A stretch of DNA of 64,000 nucleotides from Bacillus velezensis (GTDB lineage Bacteria > Bacillota > Bacilli > Bacillales > Bacillaceae), in the NCBI RefSeq assembly GCF_001461825.1, contig NZ_LLZC01000022.1, positions 62,001-126,000 of the forward strand, written 5' to 3'. Positions 8,342-20,230 of this stretch are shown in pieces (within the stretch, counting starts at the first letter, position 1; each line of letters starts with the position of its first letter). A program made the position numbers and the translations under genes. The notes under the pieces were generated by a model that saw only the letters and a list, made by a program, of their open reading frames with translations, was not told the origin of the DNA and did not search any database.

Positions 8342-9820
8342 GTGAGTATTGAATTAATTATATCTCTTGGCATTTACTTTGCTGCCATGCTGTTAATCGG
8401 CTGGTACGCATTCAGGAAGACAACGAATATTAATGATTACATGCTGGGCGGAAGAGGACTAGGCCCGTTCGTAACGGCGCTGTCCGCAGGTGCGGCCGAT
8501 ATGAGCGCATGGATGCTGATGGGAGTTCCCGGCGCAATGTTCGCAACGGGGTTATCGACCTTATGGCTGGCGCTCGGTTTGACGATCGGCGCGTATTCAA
8601 ATTATCTGCTGCTTGCTCCGAGGCTGCGCGCTTACACGGAAGTTGCGGATGATGCGATTACGATTCCCGATTTTTTCGATAAACGGTTCCGCCACTCGTC
8701 ATCATTGCTGAAAATTGTTTCCGCCGTGATTATTATGATCTTTTTCACACTGTACACATCGTCCGGGATGGTATCCGGAGGCAGGTTATTTGAATCGGCA
8801 TTCGGCGCCGACTACAAATTCGGTTTGTTTTTAACGGCCGGTGTTGTTGTGCTTTACACGCTGTTTGGCGGTTTCCTCGCTGTCAGTCTGACTGACTTTG
8901 TACAGGGAGCGATCATGTTTGCGGCATTAGTGCTTGTGCCGATCGTTGCTTTTACCCAGCTCGGGAGCGTTTCAACGACGATTGATTCGATCAACGCCGT
9001 TAACCCGAAACTATTGGATATCTTTAAAGGCGCGAGCGTCATTAGCATTATTTCTTATTTGGCATGGGGACTGGGCTATTACGGCCAGCCTCATATCATC
9101 GTACGATTTATGGCGATTAAAGAAGTGAAAGATTTAAAACCCGCCCGCAGAATCGGGATGAGCTGGATGGTTATTTCAGTTGTCGGTTCATTGCTTACCG
9201 GGATTATCGGGGTTGCGTATTCTCATCACTTCGGGGTCTCCGTAAAAGATCCGGAAACGATTTTCATTATTTTTTCTAAAATCTTGTTCCATCCGCTGAT
9301 TACGGGCTTCTTGCTGTCCGCAATTTTAGCGGCGATCATGAGTTCCATTTCCTCACAGCTTCTCGTAACGGCAAGCGCCATTACGGAAGATTTATACCGC
9401 GCCTTTTTCAGACGGGAAGCGAGCGATAAAGAATTGGTCATGACCGGACGCCTGTCGGTATTGATCGTGGCCGTTATCGCCATCCTGCTTTCCATGAATC
9501 CGAACAGCACCATTCTTGATCTGGTCGGATATGCGTGGGCAGGCTTCGGTTCGGCTATCGGCCCGGCGCTCTTGCTCAGTCTGTACTGGAAACGGATGAA
9601 TGAATGGGGAGCGCTTGCGGCGATGATTACCGGGGCCGCGGCCGTTTTAATCTGGATCACGACAGGGCTTGCCGCTTCAACCGGCGTATACGAAATCATT
9701 CCGGGGTTCTTCCTCAGTCTGATTGCCGGTATTGCCGTCAGCCTGCTGACCAAAAAACCGGCCGATGCTTCTTATCAGCTGTTCAGCCGGATGGAAGCTC
9801 TTTTGAAAAACAAGAAATAG
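8342..9820 (+). CDS. opuE: osmoregulated proline transporter OpuE
   Basis: A 492-residue sodium/solute symporter (SSS family, PutP type) with about 13 hydrophobic segments. It takes up proline as an osmoprotectant and for recycling of leaked proline. The N-terminus MSIELIISLGIYFAAMLLIGWYAF and the signature DYMLGGRGLGPFVTALSAGAADMSAW (residues about 32-57, sodium/proline-binding helix) are typical. It starts at GTG with AGAGAGGG upstream, matching the recalled B. subtilis protein start. Monocistronic, with its own terminator before sapB. Confidence 0.95.
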   Translation: MSIELIISLGIYFAAMLLIGWYAFRKTTNINDYMLGGRGLGPFVTALSAGAADMSAWMLMGVPGAMFATGLSTLWLALGLTIGAYSNYLLLAPRLRAYTEVADDAITIPDFFDKRFRHSSSLLKIVSAVIIMIFFTLYTSSGMVSGGRLFESAFGADYKFGLFLTAGVVVLYTLFGGFLAVSLTDFVQGAIMFAALVLVPIVAFTQLGSVSTTIDSINAVNPKLLDIFKGASVISIISYLAWGLGYYGQPHIIVRFMAIKEVKDLKPARRIGMSWMVISVVGSLLTGIIGVAYSHHFGVSVKDPETIFIIFSKILFHPLITGFLLSAILAAIMSSISSQLLVTASAITEDLYRAFFRREASDKELVMTGRLSVLIVAVIAILLSMNPNSTILDLVGYAWAGFGSAIGPALLLSLYWKRMNEWGALAAMITGAAAVLIWITTGLAASTGVYEIIPGFFLSLIAGIAVSLLTKKPADASYQLFSRMEALLKNKK

Positions 9821-9823
9821 ACA

Positions 9824-9858
9824 AAAAGCCGTCAGATTTTATCCCTGACGGCTTTTTT
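9824..9858 (+). terminator. terminator of opuE
   Basis: AAGCCGTCAG pairs with CTGACGGCTT and is followed by Ts, directly after the opuE stop. Confidence 0.9.
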
Positions 9859-9940
9859 CTTCCGCACTTGTCCTGCTATAAATACTGTGAGAAAATCATA
9901 TCAATTTATTATAAGAAAAATTGCGGAGGTGCTGTGCAAA

Positions 9941-10633
9941 TTGAGCTGGCCTATCGAACCAGACATTTTATTAAAGCTGGGCATTGCCACGCTGATCGGC
10001 ATGATCATCGGTCTTGAACGCGAGCTGAAAAACAAACCGCTCGGCCTGAAAACCTGTATCGTCATCGCCGTCAGCTCCTGTATGCTGACGATCGTCAGCA
10101 TTAATGCGGCATATCATTTCCCAAAATATTACCGTATCATGATGGATCCGCTCCGCCTTCCCGCCCAAATCATTTCCGGCGTCGGTTTTATCGGTGCGGG
10201 CGTGATCCTGCGCAAAAGCAATGACGTCATTTCCGGCCTGACGACATCGGCTATCATCTGGGGCGCAGCCGGGCTCGGTCTGGCGACAGGCGCCGGCTTT
10301 TATAAAGAGGCGTTCGCAAGCCTCTTGTTTATCCTGATCAGTGTCGAATTTCTTCCGTGGCTGATCAGAAAAATCGGTCCCAACCGCTTGAAGGAAAAGG
10401 ATATCCGCGTGAGAATGTCTCTTTCCGATAAAGACAAAATGACCGAGATTTTAAAAGAAATGAAAAGCAAACAGCTCCGCATTCACTCCGTCCGGATTGA
10501 TGATCTGGGTGAAAAAGAATTTCCGATTATGGAAGTGAAAGTCAGTGTTCACAAAAACCGCTACACCACTGACGTCTATTATGATATTAAAGAAATTCAG
10601 GGTGTCGTCGGAGTGAAGTGTGATACGCTATAA
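9941..10633 (+). CDS. sapB: MgtC/SapB family membrane protein SapB
   Basis: A 230-residue membrane protein of the MgtC/SapB family. The N-terminal half has four or five hydrophobic helices with the family signature GLERELKNKPLGLKT (about residues 26-40) and GVGFIGAGVILR (about 78-89). The C-terminal 80 residues form a soluble ACT-like domain. The frame is open further upstream, but GGAGGTG at 9926-9932 points to TTG at 9941 (MSWPIEPD). Its function is unclear; sapB mutations in B. subtilis affect sporulation-linked phosphatase. Single gene ending at a terminator shared with convergent yerI. Confidence 0.88.
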   Translation: MSWPIEPDILLKLGIATLIGMIIGLERELKNKPLGLKTCIVIAVSSCMLTIVSINAAYHFPKYYRIMMDPLRLPAQIISGVGFIGAGVILRKSNDVISGLTTSAIIWGAAGLGLATGAGFYKEAFASLLFILISVEFLPWLIRKIGPNRLKEKDIRVRMSLSDKDKMTEILKEMKSKQLRIHSVRIDDLGEKEFPIMEVKVSVHKNRYTTDVYYDIKEIQGVVGVKCDTL

Positions 10634-10667
10634 AAAAACGCCGGGCTGGATTCAGCCGGCGTTTTTC
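10633..10667. terminator. bidirectional terminator between sapB and yerI
   Basis: AAACGCCGG.CTG / CAG.CCGGCGTTT hairpin flanked by As on the left and Ts on the right, so it can stop both converging transcripts. Confidence 0.88.
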
Positions 10668-10670
10668 TAT

Positions 10671-11666
10671 TTATACGAATGCAGAAAAGTTATACTCCGT
10701 AATCGGGGTTTCGTTTTCGATATCGCGCCTGAAGGTTTTCAGCATCTCAAGTTCCTCGTCCCCGAGTGCATTGAGGTCAAACGCCTGATGCAATAATCCG
10801 TAGATCAGCATATGGCGCAGCCGGAGAAAATCCGGGATGTGTTCAAGCCAGGCGGGGTCAAGGTCATTTTCTTCCCTGTAGCCTTTCATAAAGTGTGTCA
10901 TGAATTCACCCGTAAACGCGGCCTTGTCTTCATACGGGATGACCGGATACCACAACATGTTGTACAGCAGAATACTGATATCATTCACAAACCAATTGTA
11001 GCCGGTATCATCAAAATCAAATGCAGTGATTTTACCGTTGTCCCAATTGAAATTGCCGTGGTGCAGATCGGCGTGCACAAGGCCGTAGTTTTCAGGATTC
11101 TTCGGCAAACGGCGCAGTTTTTCCATTAGAGCATCCGCCCGCTCAAATACGAGATGCTGATCTGCGGGCACGTATTTTCTCAGCTTCAGCTGCTCCTCTT
11201 CATCCCATTCCTGCCTTTTATATGCCGGATCGCTCAGACAGTAGCTTTTCGTCAGCCGGTGCATGTTCCCCGTGTATTTTCCAAGCTCGTAAAACAGAGT
11301 TCCGTTCCAGTCTGATTCCTCCACTTTGCGTCCGGGCGCTTTTTCATAGACTCTTACTAAAAACGCTCCGCCTTTTCCATCCGGCACTTCTTCGACATCT
11401 CTGCCATTTAATGAAGGAATCGGTTTTGCTGCTGAAAGCCCTCCCTTTGCCAGATGATGAAGCCATTCCATTTCTCCGAGAATATATTCCGGTGTTCTTC
11501 TGATCGTATGCGTAATTTTTAAGATATAAGGTTCGTTATCTTTCACAATTTCATATACGTAGTTCTCTGCGTCCGCGATAAATTGAAACTTGGTAAAGCC
11601 GTATATTTCACCGGCCTCAGCCAGTACCTTATCTTCCTCAAAAATCGCTTTAATATCTTTATGCAT
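10671..11666 (-). CDS. yerI: aminoglycoside-phosphotransferase/choline-kinase-like protein YerI
   Basis: A 331-residue protein with the small-molecule kinase fold (APH/ChoK/HSK2 group). An N-lobe phosphate-positioning Lys lies in EPYILKITHT (about residue 50). The catalytic loop is YGLVHADLHHGNFNWDN (about residues 193-209), and the metal-binding segment AFDFDDTGYNWF follows (about 215-226, equivalent to DFG). The substrate is unknown; homoserine-kinase-like and spore-associated kinases share this architecture. It is alone on the minus strand between yerH and sapB. Confidence 0.85.
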   Translation of the reverse strand: MHKDIKAIFEEDKVLAEAGEIYGFTKFQFIADAENYVYEIVKDNEPYILKITHTIRRTPEYILGEMEWLHHLAKGGLSAAKPIPSLNGRDVEEVPDGKGGAFLVRVYEKAPGRKVEESDWNGTLFYELGKYTGNMHRLTKSYCLSDPAYKRQEWDEEEQLKLRKYVPADQHLVFERADALMEKLRRLPKNPENYGLVHADLHHGNFNWDNGKITAFDFDDTGYNWFVNDISILLYNMLWYPVIPYEDKAAFTGEFMTHFMKGYREENDLDPAWLEHIPDFLRLRHMLIYGLLHQAFDLNALGDEELEMLKTFRRDIENETPITEYNFSAFV

Positions 11667-11860
11667 GCTGATTCACCCTTTTCATAACGTTTGTAGGCGG
11701 TGTGTGTACTCAGCAAATGTCATTCATCAACATTCCTGCCCTTCTTTTTTCACAGCAGATTCGTAACATCCGCTTAGAAATGAAATGTGTTTTCCTGTTA
11801 ATTCCTAATTATACAAATATCTTAACATACCTCATCCCTCTCTCCAACGATATTCACAAT

Positions 11861-11896
11861 AAAAAAACCCTTGCTCATACAGAAATGAACAAGGGC
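11861..11896 (-). terminator. terminator of the pcrB-pcrA-ligA-yerH operon
   Basis: CCCTTG...CAAGGG stem with seven Ts on the minus strand, just after the yerH stop. Confidence 0.8.
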
Positions 11897-11903
11897 ATCT
11901 TGG

Positions 11904-13100
11904 TTAATCGTAAATATGGACGGTCGGTTCTTTGTCACCCGCATTGCGGACGATCAGCGCTTCCTGGCCGTCAGACGAGGTAATGTTAATTTCGACATCA
12001 ACTGAGCTTTTTGAATAATAATCCATCAGCTCACCTGTTAAGTATTGGGTAAAGGCGATAACTTCGCTTTTCCCGTAAAATTGCATCGGGATTTCAATCT
12101 TCATTTTTCTCATTTCATCGTTTTCGTACATTGCCGTTCCGACGACTCCGGTGTAATTCGGGAAGTAGCTGTCGATGGCGTTTTTGAAGCGTTTAAACAC
12201 TTCGGAATCATCAGGGTATTTCTTTGCCGTGTCTGTATCCGCCGGATAGAAGACGTACTTTTCTTTGACATCATCCCAGTTTGAAATGGTGGATGAGCCG
12301 GCCTTGACTTCTGTTTTCGCAATGTAATTCCCCGGCACGATTGATGTTTTCGGCGCTTGTTTATAAAGGGCGACGGTAATCGGCACATTTTTCAGGTTAT
12401 CCATTTTCCGAAGGCGGTTAACGACTTCCTGGGCGATTTCTTCACCGTGGCTGCGGATCGTTTTGTCACTGAGCTCCACTTCCTGCTGCGGATCACCTGT
12501 GTTTTCGCGGTAATAGTAAACAGAGTTGAGAGCGAGACCGATCATGACACCGCCAAGCTGGATGGAATTTTTATCTTTTCTTACTAAGTAATCCTGTTCA
12601 AGCATAGACGCTAAGTAAATCGGGCTGTTTTCATTTTTCTCTTTTGCCGATCCCGAGCTTGGCAGCACCGGGTTTAAGCCGAGATTCTGAAAATTGGCAT
12701 CTGCCTTTTTCGCCTTTTTCAGATCACTGCCCTCTTTTTTGCGGTCAAGCCAGCTGAGTACCGTGTCCTCATCTAAATACTGGCCTTCCTGATACAAATA
12801 GTCATCCGTCGGGAACGTGTCTTGAGCGAGCCGCATCAGACCCGTCTCGAATTCATCGATGTCCAGCCTCGTGTTCAGCCGGTCCGCGGTCAGGCCGCGC
12901 GCTTTTCCGGCCTTAAACGGAAGCACCATTTTATAGTAGGAATCAGAGATATTATATTTCGGTATGATCGCTTTTTCAGAAGACTTTGCCGTTTTCTGCG
13001 TGATCTCTTCCTCTTTGTTCCCCCCGAAACTCGGCGAACAGGCCGACAGCATGAGTACTGCCGCCGTTGCCGTCGCCGCCAATGCCAACATCTTTTTCAA
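11904..13100 (-). CDS. yerH: CamS-like lipoprotein YerH
   Basis: A 398-residue secreted lipoprotein of the CamS (sex pheromone cAM373 precursor) family. The N-terminus is a lipoprotein signal: [21 protein letters not shown] with the lipobox LSAC, so Cys21 should be lipidated, followed by a charged linker. The mature domain has the family's two-part sequence with the segment [24 protein letters not shown] (about residues 310-335). In enterococci and staphylococci the signal peptide is processed to a pheromone; no such role is known to me here. It follows ligA by 15 bases, in the conserved pcrB-pcrA-ligA-yerH cluster. Confidence 0.9.
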   Translation of the reverse strand: MKKMLALAATATAAVLMLSACSPSFGGNKEEEITQKTAKSSEKAIIPKYNISDSYYKMVLPFKAGKARGLTADRLNTRLDIDEFETGLMRLAQDTFPTDDYLYQEGQYLDEDTVLSWLDRKKEGSDLKKAKKADANFQNLGLNPVLPSSGSAKEKNENSPIYLASMLEQDYLVRKDKNSIQLGGVMIGLALNSVYYYRENTGDPQQEVELSDKTIRSHGEEIAQEVVNRLRKMDNLKNVPITVALYKQAPKTSIVPGNYIAKTEVKAGSSTISNWDDVKEKYVFYPADTDTAKKYPDDSEVFKRFKNAIDSYFPNYTGVVGTAMYENDEMRKMKIEIPMQFYGKSEVIAFTQYLTGELMDYYSKSSVDVEINITSSDGQEALIVRNAGDKEPTVHIYD

Positions 13101-13115
13101 TAGAAAACACTCCTC

Positions 13116-15146
<2,031 letters not shown>

Positions 15147-17366
15147 TTACTGCTTTTCAATCGGCGCAAAAGCGGCAAGCAGACGCTTCACGCCGACAGG
15201 GCTCGGGAATGCGATATCAAGCTCGGTGCTTTCGCCTTCTCCTTTTACGCTGACAACCGTTCCGGTGCCCCATTTTTTATGGCCCGCTTTATCGCCGACC
15301 GCCCAGCTGAGCGAGTCGCCGCCTGTTTTGTTCGCATAGGAAACGGGACGGGATACGGGCCCGCGTTTTGGCTGCACTTTTCTTCCCGGCTGCATGCGAG
15401 GTGTTTTCTTCTCATTTAGGTTCTCCAATAAATCGCCAGGTATTTCCCTGATAAAGCGGGATTCCGGATTCATATTGGTGCGGCCGAATAAGGTGCGCAT
15501 TTTGGCATTCGTTAAATACAGTTCTTCTTCCGCCCTCGTAATGCCTACATATGCGAGCCTGCGTTCTTCTTCCATCTCGGCTTCTTCCATCAGGGAGCGG
15601 CTGTGCGGGAACACGCCTTCTTCCATGCCCATTAAGAACACGACAGGAAATTCAAGCCCCTTAGCGGCGTGCAGTGTCATTAAAGTGACGGCATCCTTTC
15701 CGCCTGATTCCTCTTCCTTCTGGTCGAGCTGGTCAATATCCGCAATCAGCGCCAAATCAGTCAGAAACGCGACGAGAGACTTGTCTTCGCTTTTTTGTTC
15801 GAAGTTTTTCGTCACGGAAAGAAACTCGTCGATATTTTCAAGGCGGCTTTGGGCTTCGATTGATTTTTCGGCCTTCAGCATTTCTCTGTATTCCGTTTTC
15901 TCGAGAATTTCTTCCGTGAGTTCCGTAATGGACAGGTAATCCTGCATGTTCGTCAGATTTTCAATCATCGCGCCAAAGCCGTCAAGCGCGTTTGCCGCTT
16001 TCGCGCTGACGCCGATGAAATCAACCTGTTTGACCGCCTGGAACATTGACATTCCGTTCATCGCCGCATATGAAGCGATTTTTTCTAGCGAAGTTGCGCC
16101 GACGCCCCGCTTCGGCACATTGACGATCCGCGTAAAACTGATGTCGTCGTCCGGGTTTGACACAAGGCGCAGGTATGCGAGAATGTCTTTAATTTCTTTC
16201 CTGTCGTAGAACTTGGTTCCGCCGACGATATTGTAGTTCAGTCCGGATTTTAAAAGGGTTTCCTCAATGACGCGCGACTGGGCGTTTGTCCGGTATAAAA
16301 TCGCGATATCGGAAAGCTTCCGCCGGCCCGAACTGTTCAGCTCATAAATTTTGCCCGCGACGAATTGGCCTTCGCCGAATTCATTGTCGCCGCTGTAATA
16401 AGAAAGCTTGATGCCTTCGTCATTTTCCGTCCACAGGTTTTTCGGCTTGCGGTTTGAGTTGTTTTTGATCACTTCGTTAGCCGCTTGCAGAATCCGCTTT
16501 GTTGAGCGGTAGTTTTGTTCGAGCAGAATCACGTTTGCGCTCGGGTAATCTTTTTCAAAGGAAAGGATATTCGCGATATCCGCCCCGCGCCATCTGTAAA
16601 TGGACTGGTCGGAGTCACCGACGACGCAGATATTTTCAAGACGGGCCGCAAGCTGCTTCACAAGCAGGTATTGCGCCCTGTTCGTATCCTGATACTCGTC
16701 TACGTGAATGTATTGGAATTTACGCTGATAAAACTCAAGCACTTCCGGCACACGCTCGAAAAGCTTAATCGTCGTCATGATTAAATCATCAAAATCGAGC
16801 GATTGGTTTTTCAGCAGTTTTTTCTGATAATCGGTATACACGTCACTCGTGACCTGATCGTAGTAGCCGCCGGCCGTTTTTGCGAATTCCTCAGGTTCGA
16901 TCAGCTCGTTTTTTGCGCTGCTGATGGAGCCTAAAATACTTCTCGGATCAAACTTTTTCGGATCGATATTCCGCTCTTTCAGAATCCCTTTAATAACGGA
17001 AAGCTGATCAGCCGTATCAAGAATGGAGAAATTTCGGTTGATGCCGATTCTGTCAATATCCCTGCGCAGAATCCGCACGCACATGCTGTGGAAGGTGGAT
17101 ATCCAGATTTCATCCGCGCCGGGTCCGAGAATGCTCTCAACCCGCTCCTTCATTTCTCTGGCTGCTTTATTTGTAAATGTAATCGCCAGAATGTTCCATG
17201 GCGCCACGTGTTTTTCCGCCATTAAGTATGCGATTCTGTGCGTCAGCACACGTGTTTTTCCGCTTCCCGCGCCCGCCATCAGAAGCAGCGGACCGTCCGT
17301 CGTCTTGACCGCTTCCTGCTGAACGGGATTTAATCCGCTTAATAATTGATTGCTAATGTAATTCAT
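15147..17366 (-). CDS. pcrA: ATP-dependent DNA helicase PcrA
   Basis: A 739-residue UvrD/Rep superfamily 1A helicase, essential in B. subtilis. Walker A AGAGSGKT is at about residues 32-39, the Walker B/DExx box HVDEYQDTN at about 222-230, motif [17 protein letters not shown] follows, and motifs V/VI are [15 protein letters not shown] and [17 protein letters not shown]. The last 65 residues form the basic/Tudor-like RNA polymerase-binding tail ([23 protein letters not shown]). It translocates 3' to 5', clears RecA filaments and backtracked polymerase. It lies 24 bases upstream of ligA. Confidence 0.96.
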   Translation of the reverse strand: MNYISNQLLSGLNPVQQEAVKTTDGPLLLMAGAGSGKTRVLTHRIAYLMAEKHVAPWNILAITFTNKAAREMKERVESILGPGADEIWISTFHSMCVRILRRDIDRIGINRNFSILDTADQLSVIKGILKERNIDPKKFDPRSILGSISSAKNELIEPEEFAKTAGGYYDQVTSDVYTDYQKKLLKNQSLDFDDLIMTTIKLFERVPEVLEFYQRKFQYIHVDEYQDTNRAQYLLVKQLAARLENICVVGDSDQSIYRWRGADIANILSFEKDYPSANVILLEQNYRSTKRILQAANEVIKNNSNRKPKNLWTENDEGIKLSYYSGDNEFGEGQFVAGKIYELNSSGRRKLSDIAILYRTNAQSRVIEETLLKSGLNYNIVGGTKFYDRKEIKDILAYLRLVSNPDDDISFTRIVNVPKRGVGATSLEKIASYAAMNGMSMFQAVKQVDFIGVSAKAANALDGFGAMIENLTNMQDYLSITELTEEILEKTEYREMLKAEKSIEAQSRLENIDEFLSVTKNFEQKSEDKSLVAFLTDLALIADIDQLDQKEEESGGKDAVTLMTLHAAKGLEFPVVFLMGMEEGVFPHSRSLMEEAEMEEERRLAYVGITRAEEELYLTNAKMRTLFGRTNMNPESRFIREIPGDLLENLNEKKTPRMQPGRKVQPKRGPVSRPVSYANKTGGDSLSWAVGDKAGHKKWGTGTVVSVKGEGESTELDIAFPSPVGVKRLLAAFAPIEKQ

Positions 17367-17423
17367 ATCCGTTCACCGCCTATCAAACATATGTTCTATC
17401 ATAAATCAATTTCGTCCGCTTGG

Positions 17424-18113
17424 CTACTTTGTCTTTACAGCCGCCACTGTTTTTAGCGCCTGATCAAAATCTTCATATACGGCATTGCCGACAACGATGA
17501 CATCGGCATGACGGCCGAACCGTTCCGCCGTTTCCGCGTCTTTAATGCCGCCTCCGTAAAACAGGACGGACTTGTCCAGCACAGCCTTCGTTTTCTCCAC
17601 CGTTTCTATGTCCGCCAGCATCCCGCTGTATTCCAGATAAAAAATCGGGAGATGAAGCAAATGTTCCGCGACCCGCGCATAGGCGAGAATATCTTCTGTT
17701 TCTATATGTGTATCCGCCTCCGTCAAAGCAGCCGCCTTACAATCAGGATTGACGATGCAGTAGCCCTCCGTCACGATTTCCTCCATTGACATGAGCTCTC
17801 CGTATTCTTTCATCGCCTGATGATGCATGCCGACAATCCAGTCCGCCTTTTTGCTGTTGAGCACACTCGGAATGAAATAAAGATCAAACCCGGGCACAAT
17901 GGAATCAATCGTCGACACCTCAAGTACGCACGGCACTAAAAACCGCCGCACCTTTGACATCAGTCTCAGCACATTGTCCTCGGTGATATTGTCGCTTCCT
18001 CCGATCACAATGGCGTCAGTCCCTGATTCACAAAGCCGTTCCAGCTGTTCATCCGGTAAATCTTTATTCGGATCGAGTTTAAAAACATGCTTCCACTCGT
18101 TAACATCGTACAT
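17424..18113 (-). CDS. pcrB: heptaprenylglyceryl phosphate synthase
   Basis: A 229-residue TIM-barrel prenyltransferase of the PcrB/GGGPS family. It joins heptaprenyl diphosphate to sn-glycerol-1-phosphate, giving an archaeal-type ether lipid in Bacillus. Typical segments are FKLDPNKDLPDEQLERLCESGTDAIVIGGSDNIT (about residues 12-45) and the C-terminal phosphate-binding loops LFYGGGIKDAETAE and ADVIVVGNAVYED. The frame is open for six more codons upstream, but GGAGG lies within them, so the start is the ATG at 18113. First gene of the operon with pcrA and ligA. Confidence 0.93.
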   Translation of the reverse strand: MYDVNEWKHVFKLDPNKDLPDEQLERLCESGTDAIVIGGSDNITEDNVLRLMSKVRRFLVPCVLEVSTIDSIVPGFDLYFIPSVLNSKKADWIVGMHHQAMKEYGELMSMEEIVTEGYCIVNPDCKAAALTEADTHIETEDILAYARVAEHLLHLPIFYLEYSGMLADIETVEKTKAVLDKSVLFYGGGIKDAETAERFGRHADVIVVGNAVYEDFDQALKTVAAVKTK

Positions 18114-18307
18114 GCGTTTTCGTTCCTCCATTCGTTTCTTGCCATTTAAACATTATAACAAATTCGTTTGGCCCGGAAAAACGGAAAAAGACGTCATTCA
18201 CCTGATTCACAAAAAAGATTGCGCTCCGCCGGACGGGAAACGGATATGTTTGAAAACAGACAATATGTGGAATGTCAAAGAGAAAAAAGACAAGGAGTCT
18301 GATCTCA

Positions 18308-19882
18308 ATGGAACAAGCCATTATCGTACTGATTTGTATATTGATCTTTATTATTTTAGTTCCCGCCGCATTGTTTCTCTGGATATACATAAGAGACGAA
18401 AAGCAGGAAGAACATTCAGTGCTGCGCAATTATCCCGTAGCGGGAAAACTGCGCTATATATTTGAAAAAATCGGACCAGAGCTGCGGCAGTATTTATTCA
18501 GCAATGATAACGAAGAACAGCCGTTTTCCCGGAGAGAATATGAACAGACGGTCATGTCGGGAAAGTATAAAAGCAGAATGATGGGCTTCGGCTCAGAACG
18601 GGATTTCGATCAGCCGGGCTATTATATCCGTAACGCCCTCTTCCCGAAACAAAGGGAGGAGCTGCGCGCAGATCAGACGCCGAAGATCGACACGATGATA
18701 TACAAAATTGACAAAGACAACCTGCTGAAACGCAGCGAACACCGCGAAAAAGCAAAGGCGGACCCTTATTACCTGCATCCGGACGATGTGCAAGTGATCG
18801 GCCGCGATACATGCAAGAAGCCGTTTTATGTGAAAGGGCTAATCGGACAATCAGCGATGAGCTACGGCTCACTTGGCGACCGGGCAATTACCGCCCTGTC
18901 AAAAGGGCTGCACCAGGCCGGCGGCACATGGATGAATACAGGCGAAGGCGGCCTGTCTGAGTATCACCTGAAAGGCGGCGCGGATATTATCTGCCAAATC
19001 GGTCCCGGGCTGTTCGGCGTCCGCACCGAAGAAGGAGAATTTTCGTGGGAAGAATTTAAGAAAAAAAGCCGCCTCGAACAGATTAAAGCCTTTGAATTAA
19101 AGCTTGCGCAAGGGGCGAAAGCAAGAGGCGGGCATATTGACGGTTCAAAGGTGACCGAAGAAATTGCCGCCATCAGAAATGTACAGCCCGGACAATCCAT
19201 TGACAGCCCAAACCGCTTCAACGAGTTCTCAAATGTTCCGGACATGCTTGATTTCATTGAGAAATTAAGGACTGTCGGAGAAAAACCGGTCGGCATCAAA
19301 ATTGTCCCGGGAAGCCGCAAAGACCTTGAAGACCTTATTTCCTGTATGAGTTCCTCAGGCAAACTTCCCGACTTTATTACGATTGACGGCAGTGAAGGGG
19401 GAACGGGAGCTTCTTTCCATGAGCTGGCGGATTCCGTCGGCCTGCCGATTCTGACCGGCCTCCCCCTTGTTGACGGCCTTTTGAAGACATACGGGATAAG
19501 AGATAAGCTGAAAATTTTCGCATCCGGAAAGCTGCTCACTCCGGATAAGATTGCCGTTGCCCTCGCGTTAGGCGCGGATTTTGTCAATATTGCCCGGGGA
19601 ATGATGTTTTCAGTCGGCTGTATCCGCGCTCAAGTATGCCACACCAATCATTGTCCTGTCGGAGTGGCGACAACCGATCCAAAACTTCAGCGCGCGCTCA
19701 GTATCGAGGATAAACAGCACCGCGTCTGCAACTACGTGCTCTCGTTGCGTGAAGGGCTGTTTCACCTAGCCGCGGCGGCGGGCATCAGCTCGCCGGTTCA
19801 TTTCTCAGCTGAACACATCGTATACCGGGAGGAAGACGGAACCCTGAGGGAACTTCCCGGCCTTTTGAATCCGCACGCATAA
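18308..19882 (+). CDS. yerD: glutamate-synthase-like FMN protein YerD
   Basis: A 524-residue protein with an N-terminal membrane anchor (residues 3-28, very hydrophobic) followed by a GltB central-type domain. The Glu synthase FMN-binding barrel is seen in GLIGQSAMSYGSLGDRAITALSKGLHQAGGTWMNTGEGGLSEYH (about residues 175-220), TIDGSEGGTGASFHE and the Cys-rich SVGCIRAQVCHTNHCPVGVATTDP near the C-terminus (iron-sulphur ligands in glutamate synthases). There is no glutaminase domain, so it is probably a ferredoxin/electron-carrier oxidoreductase of unknown substrate. The start ATG at 18308 follows AAGGAG; upstream codons are open but unlikely. Divergent from pcrB. Confidence 0.85.
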   Translation: MEQAIIVLICILIFIILVPAALFLWIYIRDEKQEEHSVLRNYPVAGKLRYIFEKIGPELRQYLFSNDNEEQPFSRREYEQTVMSGKYKSRMMGFGSERDFDQPGYYIRNALFPKQREELRADQTPKIDTMIYKIDKDNLLKRSEHREKAKADPYYLHPDDVQVIGRDTCKKPFYVKGLIGQSAMSYGSLGDRAITALSKGLHQAGGTWMNTGEGGLSEYHLKGGADIICQIGPGLFGVRTEEGEFSWEEFKKKSRLEQIKAFELKLAQGAKARGGHIDGSKVTEEIAAIRNVQPGQSIDSPNRFNEFSNVPDMLDFIEKLRTVGEKPVGIKIVPGSRKDLEDLISCMSSSGKLPDFITIDGSEGGTGASFHELADSVGLPILTGLPLVDGLLKTYGIRDKLKIFASGKLLTPDKIAVALALGADFVNIARGMMFSVGCIRAQVCHTNHCPVGVATTDPKLQRALSIEDKQHRVCNYVLSLREGLFHLAAAAGISSPVHFSAEHIVYREEDGTLRELPGLLNPHA

Positions 19883-19918
19883 AAAAACCGCCTGCCGTCA
19901 TCGGCAGAGCGGTTTTTT
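19882..19918. terminator. bidirectional terminator between yerD and yerC
   Basis: AAACCGCctgCC...GGcagGCGGTTT-type hairpin with As upstream and Ts downstream between converging genes. Confidence 0.88.
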
Positions 19919-20228
19919 ACGTAGCTGAGGAGGATTCTCCTTTGTTTACGCGGTCAAGCGCCATTTCATAGGCGTCGTTTCCGTAATTTAAGCAGCGCTT
20001 CACCCGGGAAATCGTCGCTGTGGAAGCACCCGTTTCGCTTTCAATTTTGTGATACGTATTTCCTTCGCGGAGCATTCTTGCCACTTCCAAACGCTGCGCC
20101 AGCGATTGGATTTCATTAATCGTACAAAGATCGTCAAAGAAACGATAGCATTCCTCCAGATCTTTCAGCGATAAAATAGATAAAAATAACTGGTCCAGTT
20201 CTTTTCCGCGTAATTTATCGATTTGCAT
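19917..20228 (-). CDS. yerC: TrpR-like DNA-binding protein YerC
   Basis: A 103-residue member of the TrpR-like YerC/YecD family. A helix-turn-helix is visible in ARMLREGNTYHKIESETGASTATISRVKRCLNYG (about residues 48-81). Its role is not established to my knowledge; it is conserved in many Firmicutes. The ATG at 20228 is preceded by GAGAAGGTG; two upstream codons are open but lie inside that ribosome site. It follows yerB by two bases, so the two are translationally linked. Confidence 0.88.
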   Translation of the reverse strand: MQIDKLRGKELDQLFLSILSLKDLEECYRFFDDLCTINEIQSLAQRLEVARMLREGNTYHKIESETGASTATISRVKRCLNYGNDAYEMALDRVNKGESSSAT

Positions 20229-20230
20229 CG